Below are positions 52,180 through 60,362 of a stretch of DNA of 64,000 bases, piece after piece; positions within the stretch are counted from its first letter, which is position 1, and each line of letters begins with the position of its first letter. Origin of the DNA: Coraliomargarita sp965656715. Lineage in GTDB: Bacteria; Verrucomicrobiota; Verrucomicrobiia; Opitutales; Coraliomargaritaceae. Where the stretch lies: assembly GCA_965656715.1 (NCBI GenBank), contig CBFHLR010000011.1:1-64000 (forward strand), read 5' to 3'. The translations under genes and the position numbers were made by a program. The notes under the pieces were generated by a model. It did not search any database. It saw only the letters and a list, made by a program, of their open reading frames with translations, and had not been told where the DNA came from.

Positions 52180-53727
52180 ATGCCAGCACACATCGCAGTT
52201 CTCGATTTCGGTTCACAATACACGCAGGTCATCGCGCGTCGCATTCGCGAGGCCAATGTCCTCTCGCGTATTTATCCATACAACACGCACGCGAGCGTGC
52301 TCAAAGATGCAGAGGTGCAAGGTGTCATTCTCTCCGGTGGCCCGTCCTCCGTCTTGATCGACGGCTCTCCGCGTCCGGATGCTGCTGTGTTCGATCTCGG
52401 AGTGCCGGTGCTCGGTATTTGCTACGGTGAGCAGCTGATGGCGCACATGCTCGGTGGTAAAGTTGCCAAGAGCGCCGAGCGCGAGTTCGGCCATGGCACA
52501 CTCAACATCGCCAAGAAGGGTAAGCTGTTCGACGGCATGCCAGACACGCTGCGTGTTTGGAATTCGCACGGTGACCGCCTCGAGGCGCTTCCAGATGGCT
52601 TTGAAGCGATCGCGTCCACTGAGAACTCTCCGTTTGCGACGATTGAAAATTCGGCGCGCGATTTCTACGGCATGCAGTTCCACCCAGAGGTGGCGCATTC
52701 CGAGATGGGCACTGAAGTGATTGCGAACTTTCTGTTTAAGATCTGTGGCTGCACGGCGGACTGGTCGATGGCCAACTATATTGAGCAAACAGTCGCCAAT
52801 ATCCGTGAGACTGTGGGCGACGAGCACGTCATTCTCGGTCTTTCCGGTGGTGTCGATTCCTCGGTCGCTGCGGCACTGATTCACAAGGCGATTGGCCGCC
52901 AGCTGACCTGTGTCTTTGTCGACAATGGCCTCCTTCGCCTGCACGAGCGCGAGCAAGTTGAAAAACTCTATGGTGACCACTTCGACCTCGACGTGCGTGT
53001 GGCCGACAAACGCAAGCTCTTCCTGGACCGCTTGGCAGGTGTTTCCGACCCCGAGCAAAAGCGTAAGATCATCGGTAACACCTTCGTTGAAGTCTTTGAC
53101 GAGTCTGTGACCGAGTTGAAAGAAAGCGGTAACTATACCTTCCTCGCACAGGGCACACTCTATCCCGACGTGATCGAATCGGTAGCCATCGATGGCAACC
53201 CTGCGGCACTCATTAAGAGTCACCACAACGTAGGTGGCCTGCCCGAGAAAATGAATTTGAAGCTCCTTGAGCCGCTGCGCGAACTCTTCAAGGACGAGGT
53301 TCGCGAGCTCGGCACTCAGCTTGGCCTGCCGAAGGAAGTGGTGTGGCGTCAGCCATTCCCAGGACCAGGTCTCGGTGTCCGCGTGATGGGCCCAATCAAG
53401 GAAGAAGACCTCATTGTGCTGCGTAAAGCAGACGCGATTTTGCATGAGGAAATGATGGCCGCAGACCTCTACTACAAGGTCTGGCAATCCTTCTGCGTGT
53501 TCCTTCCTGTGAAGACTGTTGGCGTCATGGGTGACGAGCGCACCTATGAGAACGTCGTTGCGTTGCGTATTGTCGAAAGTGTCGATGCGATGACTGCTGA
53601 CTGGGCGCGCGTTCCGTATGAAGTCCTGCGCACCATTTCGAGCCGCATCATCAACGAAGTGTCCGGTTGCAATCGCGTCGTGCTGGATATCAGCTCCAAG
53701 CCTCCTAGCACAATTGAGTGGGAGTAG
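52180..53727 (+). CDS. guaA: GMP synthase (glutamine-hydrolysing)
   Basis: The 515-residue enzyme aminates XMP to GMP. The N-terminal class I glutamine amidotransferase has Cys81 in GICYGEQLMAHMLGG and the His/Glu pair in MQFHPEVAHSE; the ATP-pyrophosphatase domain has LSGGVDSSVAAALIHKA; the C-terminal dimerisation domain ends with the conserved KPPSTIEWE. Full length. Its leader is almost entirely a degenerate repeat array, with no obvious Shine-Dalgarno. Confidence 0.97.
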   Translation: MPAHIAVLDFGSQYTQVIARRIREANVLSRIYPYNTHASVLKDAEVQGVILSGGPSSVLIDGSPRPDAAVFDLGVPVLGICYGEQLMAHMLGGKVAKSAEREFGHGTLNIAKKGKLFDGMPDTLRVWNSHGDRLEALPDGFEAIASTENSPFATIENSARDFYGMQFHPEVAHSEMGTEVIANFLFKICGCTADWSMANYIEQTVANIRETVGDEHVILGLSGGVDSSVAAALIHKAIGRQLTCVFVDNGLLRLHEREQVEKLYGDHFDLDVRVADKRKLFLDRLAGVSDPEQKRKIIGNTFVEVFDESVTELKESGNYTFLAQGTLYPDVIESVAIDGNPAALIKSHHNVGGLPEKMNLKLLEPLRELFKDEVRELGTQLGLPKEVVWRQPFPGPGLGVRVMGPIKEEDLIVLRKADAILHEEMMAADLYYKVWQSFCVFLPVKTVGVMGDERTYENVVALRIVESVDAMTADWARVPYEVLRTISSRIINEVSGCNRVVLDISSKPPSTIEWE

Positions 53728-53738
53728 GGAACTAGTAT

Positions 53739-53757
53739 GAGACTTTTAGGTCTCTTT
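53739..53757 (+). terminator. Weak hairpin after guaA
   Basis: GAGAC (53739-53743) pairs with GTCTC (53750-53754) around TTTTAG, followed by three T. A 5-bp stem with a short T tract is a poor terminator. Confidence 0.3.
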
Positions 53758-53793
53758 GCTGTCGATACACGATAGACGCACACTACAGTTGGA

Positions 53794-54531
53794 ATGAAGT
53801 CAGTTATTTATCTCGCCCTCATGGCCGCTGCGACTGCGTTGGTCGCTGAACCGGAACCAAAAAACACAACGACCGCCAGAGATGTGATCAATCGTGCGCG
53901 TGCGACGACTGCCACTGAGAAAGCGCTCAAAGAGTTGGTGACTGTTCAGGTCGTTGCCCAGATTGTGGCCAAGGACGCAGACATGCCTTCGGCGACGATT
54001 TACATTGCGGCTCGAAAACCACTGTCACAACGCATGGTGGTTCGTTCTGGAGATATTGAGGAAACTACGATTGTGAGTGGTAAGCGCGCGGTGATTGTGC
54101 GTTCTCAGGTGGATCAAAAGAAGGGGCAAATGCGCGAATTGTCTGGTGCCGAGTTGCAACGTATTAAAAGTTCAACGCGGGATATCTTTAGCTATTACCG
54201 GCCGGACTTTAAGCATGGTGAAAAGGTTCGCTATGCGGGCATCGAACAACGCCGGGGCGAGCGTTGCCACAAACTCGTGTATAAATACCCAGAGGATGGC
54301 CCGAAGACGATTCGGTATTTTTCAGTCAATGACGATACGCTGGTTTCAATCCTGACGAATAACGGGATTGAAAGCGTAGAAATTGGCGAGCAAGTTGTGT
54401 GTGGAATTAAGTTTCCTGAAAAGATCGAATACTACCTTAAAAACGAAATGCTACACACTCTCGTCATCAATGAAGTCAAAGTTAATAAGCCGCTACCAGC
54501 GGATGTCTTTGATATGCCGAAGCGGAAGTAG
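53794..54531 (+). CDS. LolA-like outer-membrane lipoprotein-sorting protein
   Basis: The 245-residue protein has a signal peptide (cleavage near LVAEP) and a LolA/LolB-like beta fold with SQRMVVRSGDIEETTIVSG, RYAGIEQRRGERCHKLVYKY and KVNKPLPADVFDMP. The domain is annotated as outer membrane lipoprotein-sorting protein in many phyla, but such proteins often act outside true LolA lipoprotein transport. A NUDIX gene follows after 11 nt. Confidence 0.8.
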   Translation: MKSVIYLALMAAATALVAEPEPKNTTTARDVINRARATTATEKALKELVTVQVVAQIVAKDADMPSATIYIAARKPLSQRMVVRSGDIEETTIVSGKRAVIVRSQVDQKKGQMRELSGAELQRIKSSTRDIFSYYRPDFKHGEKVRYAGIEQRRGERCHKLVYKYPEDGPKTIRYFSVNDDTLVSILTNNGIESVEIGEQVVCGIKFPEKIEYYLKNEMLHTLVINEVKVNKPLPADVFDMPKRK

Positions 54532-54542
54532 CAACGCTCCGT

Positions 54543-54956
54543 ATGGATGTATACCAAGTAGGCGTTTGTCCAGTCACTGAAGATGGTAAGCTGGTGTTGG
54601 TGACCAGTCGGGGCTCAGGCTATTGGATCTTCCCCAAGGGCCGAATCGAGAAGGGGCGTGAAGATTATGATGTAGCCGAGGACGAAGCTTATGAAGAAGC
54701 CGGTATTCTCGGCGATATTGGTCGAGACTATAAGTCGTTTCCGGTTACATCGAGTAAGTCTAGGAAGCTGCACTTGTATCCGATGCGGGTCAAAATGCTG
54801 CTGAGTTCTTGGCCCGAGGTCGATGAGCGTGAACGCCTAGTGGTGTCCTATCACAAGGCGAGAGATCTGCTCAGCGAAGATTTGAGCGATGCGCTCAAGG
54901 CAATGTGGAAAGAGTGGTTGAAACATGATGCCAGCCGATGGCTGGATGTAGAGTAG
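54543..54956 (+). CDS. NUDIX hydrolase with altered box
   Basis: A 137-residue NUDIX-fold protein resembling diphosphoinositol-polyphosphate/Ap6A-type hydrolases (GYWIFPKGRIEKG). The box runs from Gly33 to Ile55 but departs from G-x5-E-x7-R-E-U-x-E-E-x-G-U: position 39 is Arg instead of Glu and position 47 is Asp instead of Arg. The metal-binding Glu48, Glu51 and Glu52 are kept, so catalysis is plausible. The substrate is unknown. Likely cotranscribed with the LolA-like gene, 11 nt upstream. Confidence 0.85.
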   Translation: MDVYQVGVCPVTEDGKLVLVTSRGSGYWIFPKGRIEKGREDYDVAEDEAYEEAGILGDIGRDYKSFPVTSSKSRKLHLYPMRVKMLLSSWPEVDERERLVVSYHKARDLLSEDLSDALKAMWKEWLKHDASRWLDVE

Positions 54957-55035
54957 CATTCTGGTGGCCGCTTAGGAGCGTCCTGAATTGCACTGTCTTA
55001 ATACGAATTTAGACTTTTGATTCAAGGATATCAGG

Positions 55036-55141
55036 GTAGAGGCGGATGTCCCGGCCGCCACACGTCTGAGCTGCTCACGATTACGAGTGGCAAGTGTTGT
55101 CACCAACGCAATGTAATGGCGCGCGGGACGCACGCCGCTAC
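55036..55141. repeat. REP/BIME-like inverted pair (copy K)
   Basis: Left arm GTAGAGGCGGATGTCCCGGC followed by CGCC; right arm, on the minus strand, GTAGCGGCGTGCGTCCCGCG followed by CGCC. Both fold as GGCG-(...)-CGCC hairpins. The TAG of the right-arm GTAG is the stop codon of the hydrolase gene. The rest of the 181-nt gap after the NUDIX gene contains no credible gene. Confidence 0.85.
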
Positions 55142-56112
55142 CTGTCGGCGCTACTTTCGACAAATTCTACACTACGAGATTCGGACCAGTATTCGTTCTC
55201 AGGGTTGAACTGTAGGAATCCGCAATGGCCACCACGTTTGGGTGTTTCGAGCGTGAAATTCGAACTCTGCTCTGCTGGATCGTATGGAAAGCAACTTGGC
55301 GTCAAAAATGGATCATCCAAGGCATTGATAAGCAGCGTCGGGATTTGAATCGAGTGTAGGCGTGTGCGGCAACTGCTCTGTGCCCAATATTCTTTGGCAT
55401 TCTTGAAGCCATGGATTGGGGCGGTATAGGCATCGTCGAATTGTGCGAAGGTTTTCATGTCATCCAGTCCGTGGTCTTTGATGAGGCCCGGAAAACGCTG
55501 GATTTTCTCCCGAACCTTCGGGCGGAGGAAATTCATGAAGCGCCGCATGTAGATGTGATTACTCCAGTGCTCTAGTTTCTTGGCACTGCTTGCCAAGTCG
55601 CATGGGGCTGAGATTGCGACCGCGGCGCGGATTCGCGAATCGATTGTTGCTGCTCGATCGCCGAGTAGCTTGAGCATGAGGTTCCCGCCTAAGCTAAAGC
55701 CGACGAGGGCGATTTCTTCGTAGTCAGTCGTGCTGAATACATGCTGCAAAATGAGTTCGAGTTCATCACTGGAGCCACTGTGATAACTGCGTAGTTGTGT
55801 ATTGGGTTCACCGCTACAGCTACGAAAGTTCCAAGCGAGCACATTCCAGTGTGCGCGATCAAACGCGCGTGCCATGCCCTGAATGTAGTGGGCTCGGGAA
55901 TGTCCCTCCAGACCGTGGGTAAGTATGACAAGGCGCTTGTTCGGGTGCGCTTTGGACCAGTCCAAATCTAGAAAGTCATTGTCCGGCGTAGTGATGCGTT
56001 CACGCTCAGTGGTGAGCAGGGGGACGGATCGGTAAAGCGATGGATAGACCGTTTGTATGTGGCCGTTGCGTGCCCAGAGTGGGGCTCTATAGCTGGAGGG
56101 AACGCACGGCAT
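55138..56112 (-). CDS. YheT-family alpha/beta hydrolase
   Basis: The 324-residue protein shows the YheT/ABHD-like pattern: WARNGHIQTVYPSLYR near the N-terminus, LVILTHGLEGHSRAHYIQG (oxyanion region), nucleophile elbow VGFSLGGNLMLKLLG, and late Asp/His in INALDDPF and GGHCGF. It acts on an unknown ester or lipid-like substrate. The ATG at 56112 lies 7 nt after the upstream methyltransferase gene and is preferred over an overlapping start. The last codons and the stop lie inside a REP-like arm. Confidence 0.87.
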   Translation of the reverse strand: MPCVPSSYRAPLWARNGHIQTVYPSLYRSVPLLTTERERITTPDNDFLDLDWSKAHPNKRLVILTHGLEGHSRAHYIQGMARAFDRAHWNVLAWNFRSCSGEPNTQLRSYHSGSSDELELILQHVFSTTDYEEIALVGFSLGGNLMLKLLGDRAATIDSRIRAAVAISAPCDLASSAKKLEHWSNHIYMRRFMNFLRPKVREKIQRFPGLIKDHGLDDMKTFAQFDDAYTAPIHGFKNAKEYWAQSSCRTRLHSIQIPTLLINALDDPFLTPSCFPYDPAEQSSNFTLETPKRGGHCGFLQFNPENEYWSESRSVEFVESSADR

Positions 56113-56119
56113 GCTGAAT

Positions 56120-56752
56120 CTAGTCGTCCAGTTTTCGATAGAGGTTGATTTCCTTGTCTCCGAGGTAGGCGACGAGGATCGCGCCTTCGCCAGCGAGTGC
56201 ATCGAAGAGTTTGAGAGCCATCTCTTGTTCGCCGGGCCATGGATACATGAAGAAGAGATCTACTTCCTCGAGATCGATGTCCATGCCTTCATAGCGCGGT
56301 GCGTCTGTATAGTCGCCGCCATAGTCGTCACGAACGAGGTCAGTGCTGCCCAAGCTTTCGTATTCTGCAAAGCCATCTGGAATATAGCTGCAGGCGATGA
56401 ATTCGGCTTCGATGCCTTGGTGTGCGAGTAAGTCAGTTGCTTTGTCGACGAGATCTTCCTGCAGTTCGATACCTGTGGCCTCGTAGCCGAGCAGGGCGGC
56501 AAGCCCGGTTGCCACTCCGAAGCCGCTGCCCCATTCGATGAACCTTTCGCCAAGTGGTAGGTCTTGGTCTTTGACGTATTTGAGGGCCGAATACACCTGC
56601 GCGGGCTCGCTGGGAACGTATTTTGGGTAGCGCTTGTGTAGCCCAGCATCTTGGTAGTCGTCGTAGCGACGGTCCGCTTCTTCAATGAAGGCAGTCACCT
56701 CGTCGGGTAGCTCAACCTCTTCTACCTCGTAGTCGAGTTGTTCGTAGGCCAT
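56120..56752 (-). CDS. Class I SAM-dependent methyltransferase-like protein
   Basis: The 210-residue protein has the SAM-binding motif I in FIEWGSGFGVATGLAALLG, the acidic post-motif GIELQEDLVDKA, and VDLFFMYPWPGEQEM as a possible motif IV. The acidic N-terminal ~60 residues (EVEEVELPDEVTAFIEEADR) are not recognised. The substrate is unknown. It lies 3 nt downstream of the rsmB-like gene and just upstream of the hydrolase gene; the three probably form an operon. Confidence 0.78.
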   Translation of the reverse strand: MAYEQLDYEVEEVELPDEVTAFIEEADRRYDDYQDAGLHKRYPKYVPSEPAQVYSALKYVKDQDLPLGERFIEWGSGFGVATGLAALLGYEATGIELQEDLVDKATDLLAHQGIEAEFIACSYIPDGFAEYESLGSTDLVRDDYGGDYTDAPRYEGMDIDLEEVDLFFMYPWPGEQEMALKLFDALAGEGAILVAYLGDKEINLYRKLDD

Positions 56753-56755
56753 CTT

Positions 56756-58030
56756 CTAAGCTTCGCGGATGAGTCGAAACGCGCCTGCGCCGTCGTGGCC
56801 AGTCTCCCAAGGGTAGCTGGATTTGCTGGCGTCGAGTTTGAAACCTTTGCCGGCCTCGGAGTCGAGGAAGTGTTGCACAACGTCGGTATTTTCCGCCTTC
56901 TCGATACTACAAGTGCTGTAGATGAGACGGCCGCCAGGCTTCACGAATTGGGCAGCTGCGCACAATAGCTGCTTCTGCAACTTCGCACAGTTGGCGATGT
57001 CCTTTGGTTGGAGGCGCCATTTGACATCCGTGCGGCGCTGAATGACTCCGGTGTTGGAGCAGGGGGCGTCGAGCATGACGGCGTCGAATTCACTTGGGCT
57101 GCCTGCGTCGCTGAGTTGCTCCGCTGAGAGTTCAAGAATATCACTTTCGACGATTGCGGTGTTTACCTTGAGGCGTTGCAGATTTTCGCGCAGCCGCTCA
57201 ATGCGGGGACCGGGTAGGTCGACGGCGACGATTGCACCGCTGCCGTTCATGCTCTGTGCCATATCGTAGGCCTTGCCGCCTGGAGCGGCGCATAGGTCGA
57301 GAATGGTTTCATCCGGCTGCGCATTCAGCAGACCGGGAGCGATCCGAGTGGAGGGGTCTTTGACATACGCACTTCCTGAGGCGAGGAGAGCACGGACGAT
57401 GTCGTTGCCGAGCTGACCGCTGCTGAGTTTGTAGAAGTTCGGCCAGTCGGTGGCTTCCAAGTCTGCTGGCGCGGGACCGGATGTTTTCAGGTAATTGCTT
57501 GGGATTTGCTGGTTCCAGTGGAGCAATTTTGCGGTGGCTTCGGTGCTAAATTGCTTGCTCCAGTGCTCTACGAGCCAGTCCGGATGACTGTAAAACGCCG
57601 AAGTTTCTTCGACCGGAATGTCGTGTAGCGCTTTTTGCAGTTTGCGCAGGACTGCGTTGATGAGGCCGAGCTCGGCTTTTTTGACGAGCTTTTTAGCGTG
57701 TTCGACCGCGTGGTGGACGACTTTTGGGTGCTTGTCGACGGGCTCGCTCAGTAATTCGTAGCCCGCAACGAGGAAGACCGCCTGCACCATTGGGCGAGGG
57801 GCTTTGCGCAGCATTGGCTTGAGGGCGATCAGTGTGCGATGTCCGTGACGCAGGGCACCGAGGAAGAGTGACTGGCAACTGGTTCGTCGTTGGCCCGAAA
57901 TGGACTCGGGCAGATGATCCAGTAATTCGTCAGCTTTGCAGCCCTCGCGCAGGTAGGCTTCCGTCAATGCGACGGCGCAATCCCATGCTGTTGCCTTGGG
58001 ATTTGAGATTTCAAACTTAATGCTTCTCAT
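56756..58030 (-). CDS. rsmB: 16S rRNA m5C methyltransferase RsmB-like (NOL1/NOP2/Sun family)
   Basis: The 424-residue protein has an N-terminal NusB-like helical domain (about 1-140, LFLGALRHGHRTL) and a C-terminal methyltransferase: SAM-binding LDLCAAPGGKAYDMAQ, the two catalytic cysteines in DAPCSNTGVIQRR and IYSTCSIEKAENTD. In E. coli RsmB methylates C967 of 16S rRNA. Because several paralogues exist in this family, the exact position modified is inferred from the NusB-like domain. First gene of a minus-strand group of three. Confidence 0.88.
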   Translation of the reverse strand: MRSIKFEISNPKATAWDCAVALTEAYLREGCKADELLDHLPESISGQRRTSCQSLFLGALRHGHRTLIALKPMLRKAPRPMVQAVFLVAGYELLSEPVDKHPKVVHHAVEHAKKLVKKAELGLINAVLRKLQKALHDIPVEETSAFYSHPDWLVEHWSKQFSTEATAKLLHWNQQIPSNYLKTSGPAPADLEATDWPNFYKLSSGQLGNDIVRALLASGSAYVKDPSTRIAPGLLNAQPDETILDLCAAPGGKAYDMAQSMNGSGAIVAVDLPGPRIERLRENLQRLKVNTAIVESDILELSAEQLSDAGSPSEFDAVMLDAPCSNTGVIQRRTDVKWRLQPKDIANCAKLQKQLLCAAAQFVKPGGRLIYSTCSIEKAENTDVVQHFLDSEAGKGFKLDASKSSYPWETGHDGAGAFRLIREA

Positions 58031-58090
58031 TGATCTAGAAAGTGTCCACTATTACTCGTTTACGACTCAGACAAGCATTCGCAATCTATT

Positions 58091-59950
58091 ATGAACAAAG
58101 AGGCAATCGATACGCTAATTGCTAACAATCCGAAGCTCGCCGGCGCGCGGGTGAAGCTCGAAGCCATGGCTCCGGGCAACTACTGCCTGCACCGTAGCTG
58201 GGGCTTTGGCAAGATCGTTGATTTCGACGAAGCAGCAGCAAAGATCATCATCGACTTTGAAGAAGGTAAACAAGGCCACGCGATGGCCGTGGCATTTTGC
58301 GTCGACAAGCTCGACGTGCTGAAGCCGAACGATGTGCTTGTGCGCTCCCGCACGGAGCCGGATGTGATCGAAGAGCTCATCAAAAAGCAGCCTGCTGACC
58401 TTATTTGCGACATTCTCGCAACTGACGAAGAGCAAGCGATGATGGCTTCCGAGATTGAGCGTGTGCTTAGTCGTGTGATCGGTCCGATCAAGTATAAGAA
58501 GTGGTGGACTGCTACGAAGAAGATTTTGGTCAAGGACCCACGTGTCGGTGTGCCGAATAAGAAGACTGAGCCATACATCCTACGTGATGAGCCAGTGAAG
58601 CCTGAGGAAGAAATCCTTGAGCAATTTCACGGCACCAAGAACTCTAAGGAGAAGATTCTTCTCGGCGAAAAGCTGTATGCTTTGTCTGAGAACATCTCCG
58701 TGATCCGTGAGGAGCTGCCTGAGATCCTCAACGAGTTGACCGACGCGATTGCAAATGCCAAGAGCCTGAGCCAAGCAGACCGTCTGCACGGTGTTTGGGT
58801 GCGTAACAACCTCGCTCGTGATCTCCACGAGGACGTTGAGGCGCTTGAGCCGTCTTCTGCTTCCATCTTGGACGCGACCGACGACTACTCCGAATTGGCT
58901 TCTGAGCTTCCTGCGCAATACTACAAGCGCTACGTCGATCTGATCCGCCGCACCTACCCGGACAAGTGGCAGAGCATGCTCGAAGACTTGTTCCGCAACT
59001 CCAGCGGCAAGTTCACCAGTGAGTGTATCAATTTCATGCTCGAGCACGAGCTCAACGAGCGCGTCAGCTTCTGCCTGAGCCGTTGGCTCAACGACCAAAC
59101 CATTAAGGGCCCGCTGCTCTTCTGGGTCGTTAAGAACCGCAACTCTAAGAAGTATGGCAAGATCATCCAGCCGCTCGTGTCTCCGCGTCTGCTGTCTGCG
59201 ATGTTCTACGCGATCGATTACGAATCACTTCAGAACGCAAGCACTCGCCGTATCCCGCTAGCTGACCTGCTAAGCGACGACGACGAGCTGATCCCAGATC
59301 TGTTGGCCGACGCGAGTGTCGAAACCGCACGTGACCTTGCGCAGACGCTGCTTCTCAATCAGGGCTTCGAAGACCTGACCAAGAAGTCGCTCATCGCGCG
59401 CTTCATTAAGAAGTTCCCAACCGTTCAAAGCCTCATCGCTGGTGATGGTGCTGAGAAGTCTGAGGACGAAGGTCTGGTGGTTTCCCAAGCGAGCTTCGAT
59501 GCTGCGAAGGCAGAATACGAAGATCTCATCGCAAACAAGATTCCTGAGAATAAGGAAGCGATTCAGACTGCGAAGGAGCATGGTGACTTGAAGGAAAATT
59601 CCGAATACAAGATGGCCCGTCAGGACCAGGACATCTTGCTCGCTCGCAAGAATGAGCTTGAAGTTGATCTCACACGCGCGCGTGTGTCCGACTTTACTGA
59701 AGCTACCAACGAGAATGTTGGCATTGGCTCTGTAGTTGAACTCAAGGAAGGATCCACTGGTAAGACTACCACCTACTCAATCCTGGGTGCATGGGATTCC
59801 GATCCAGACAACGACATTCTCTCTTACAAGACTCCGCTTGCTCAGCAGCTGCTTGGCAAGGAACAGGGTGACACTGTAACTACCAAGATCGGTGGTAGCG
59901 AAGAGCAATGGACGCTTCTTAGTATTGCCCGCTGGGTCGATAAGAAGTAA
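58091..59950 (+). CDS. greA: GreA-type transcript cleavage factor with long N-terminal region
   Basis: The 619-residue protein ends with a full GreA/GreB module (about residues 465-619): the coiled coil carries the acidic tip HGDLKENSEYKMARQDQ, and the C-terminal FKBP-like part follows (VGIGSVVELKEGSTGKTTTY). GreA rescues backtracked RNA polymerase by stimulating cleavage of the nascent RNA. The first ~460 residues are unrelated to E. coli GreA (158 residues): they start with a CarD/Tudor-like NYCLHRSWGFGKIVDFDE and continue helical and charged. The strong terminator at 59979 follows. Confidence 0.87.
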   Translation: MNKEAIDTLIANNPKLAGARVKLEAMAPGNYCLHRSWGFGKIVDFDEAAAKIIIDFEEGKQGHAMAVAFCVDKLDVLKPNDVLVRSRTEPDVIEELIKKQPADLICDILATDEEQAMMASEIERVLSRVIGPIKYKKWWTATKKILVKDPRVGVPNKKTEPYILRDEPVKPEEEILEQFHGTKNSKEKILLGEKLYALSENISVIREELPEILNELTDAIANAKSLSQADRLHGVWVRNNLARDLHEDVEALEPSSASILDATDDYSELASELPAQYYKRYVDLIRRTYPDKWQSMLEDLFRNSSGKFTSECINFMLEHELNERVSFCLSRWLNDQTIKGPLLFWVVKNRNSKKYGKIIQPLVSPRLLSAMFYAIDYESLQNASTRRIPLADLLSDDDELIPDLLADASVETARDLAQTLLLNQGFEDLTKKSLIARFIKKFPTVQSLIAGDGAEKSEDEGLVVSQASFDAAKAEYEDLIANKIPENKEAIQTAKEHGDLKENSEYKMARQDQDILLARKNELEVDLTRARVSDFTEATNENVGIGSVVELKEGSTGKTTTYSILGAWDSDPDNDILSYKTPLAQQLLGKEQGDTVTTKIGGSEEQWTLLSIARWVDKK

Positions 59951-59978
59951 TTCAGCTTCAATTAGTTATCTTTCAAGG

Positions 59979-60006
59979 CGCCTCTCGATTCGGGAGGCGT
60001 TTTTTT
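59979..60006 (+). terminator. Terminator of the greA-like gene
   Basis: CGCCTCTCG (59979-59987) pairs with CGGGAGGCG (59991-59999), loop ATT, followed by seven T. Confidence 0.95.
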
Positions 60007-60080
60007 GTGCCGATCTGACTAGTCCCAAAGGACTAATCCAAGCCGTTGCGTGCGTGTCACATTTTTCCTATCAAAAATAT

Positions 60081-60242
60081 ATGAAAAATTGCGAACGATG
60101 CGGCAATCTAATGAAGGAGAGCGAAGAGTGCTGGAAATGTCGCCATGAGGCTGAGGATCTCAGACATCGTCTGTTTCTCTGTTTGATCGGCATTACAGTC
60201 GTCTGCTCGATGTCCTTGCTTTGGGTGAGCCTTTCCACCTGA
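60081..60242 (+). CDS. Tiny zinc-ribbon membrane protein
   Basis: Fifty-three residues: MKNCERCGNLMKESEECWKC (C4, C7, C17, C20, a treble-clef-like ribbon), a charged stretch, then one hydrophobic helix (LFLCLIGITVVCSMSLLWV). The ATG at 60081 is preceded by an A-rich tract rather than a Shine-Dalgarno. It lies just after the greA terminator. A real gene is likely from the cysteine spacing, but its function is unknown. Confidence 0.6.
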   Translation: MKNCERCGNLMKESEECWKCRHEAEDLRHRLFLCLIGITVVCSMSLLWVSLST

Positions 60243-60301
60243 TCCTAATTCAGGCCTTTCCGGCTTGTCGGTTCACTTGATTGAGTGAGCGGACGAGATA
60301 C

Positions 60302-60340
60302 AAAAAACGCCCGCATGTGTAAAACATGCGGGCGTTTGTG
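60302..60340 (-). terminator. Terminator of the SSS symporter gene
   Basis: AACGCCCGCATGT (60306-60318) pairs with ACATGCGGGCGTT (60324-60336), a perfect 13-bp stem; the A6 run on the left becomes the U tract on the minus strand. The right side, GTTTGTGTTT, may also stop the small ribbon gene. Confidence 0.93.
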
Positions 60341-60362
60341 TTTAAGCTAATTGCTAGAGCCG

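Noticed and set aside
52213..53487. A 424-codon frame antisense to guaA
   Set aside because: Same reason: the guaA motifs on the other strand are complete and the antisense product has an unnatural composition.
54972..55163. A 63-codon minus-strand frame in the gap after the NUDIX gene
   Set aside because: It runs through both arms of a REP-like element and into the neighbouring gene's 3' end; no ribosome-binding site.
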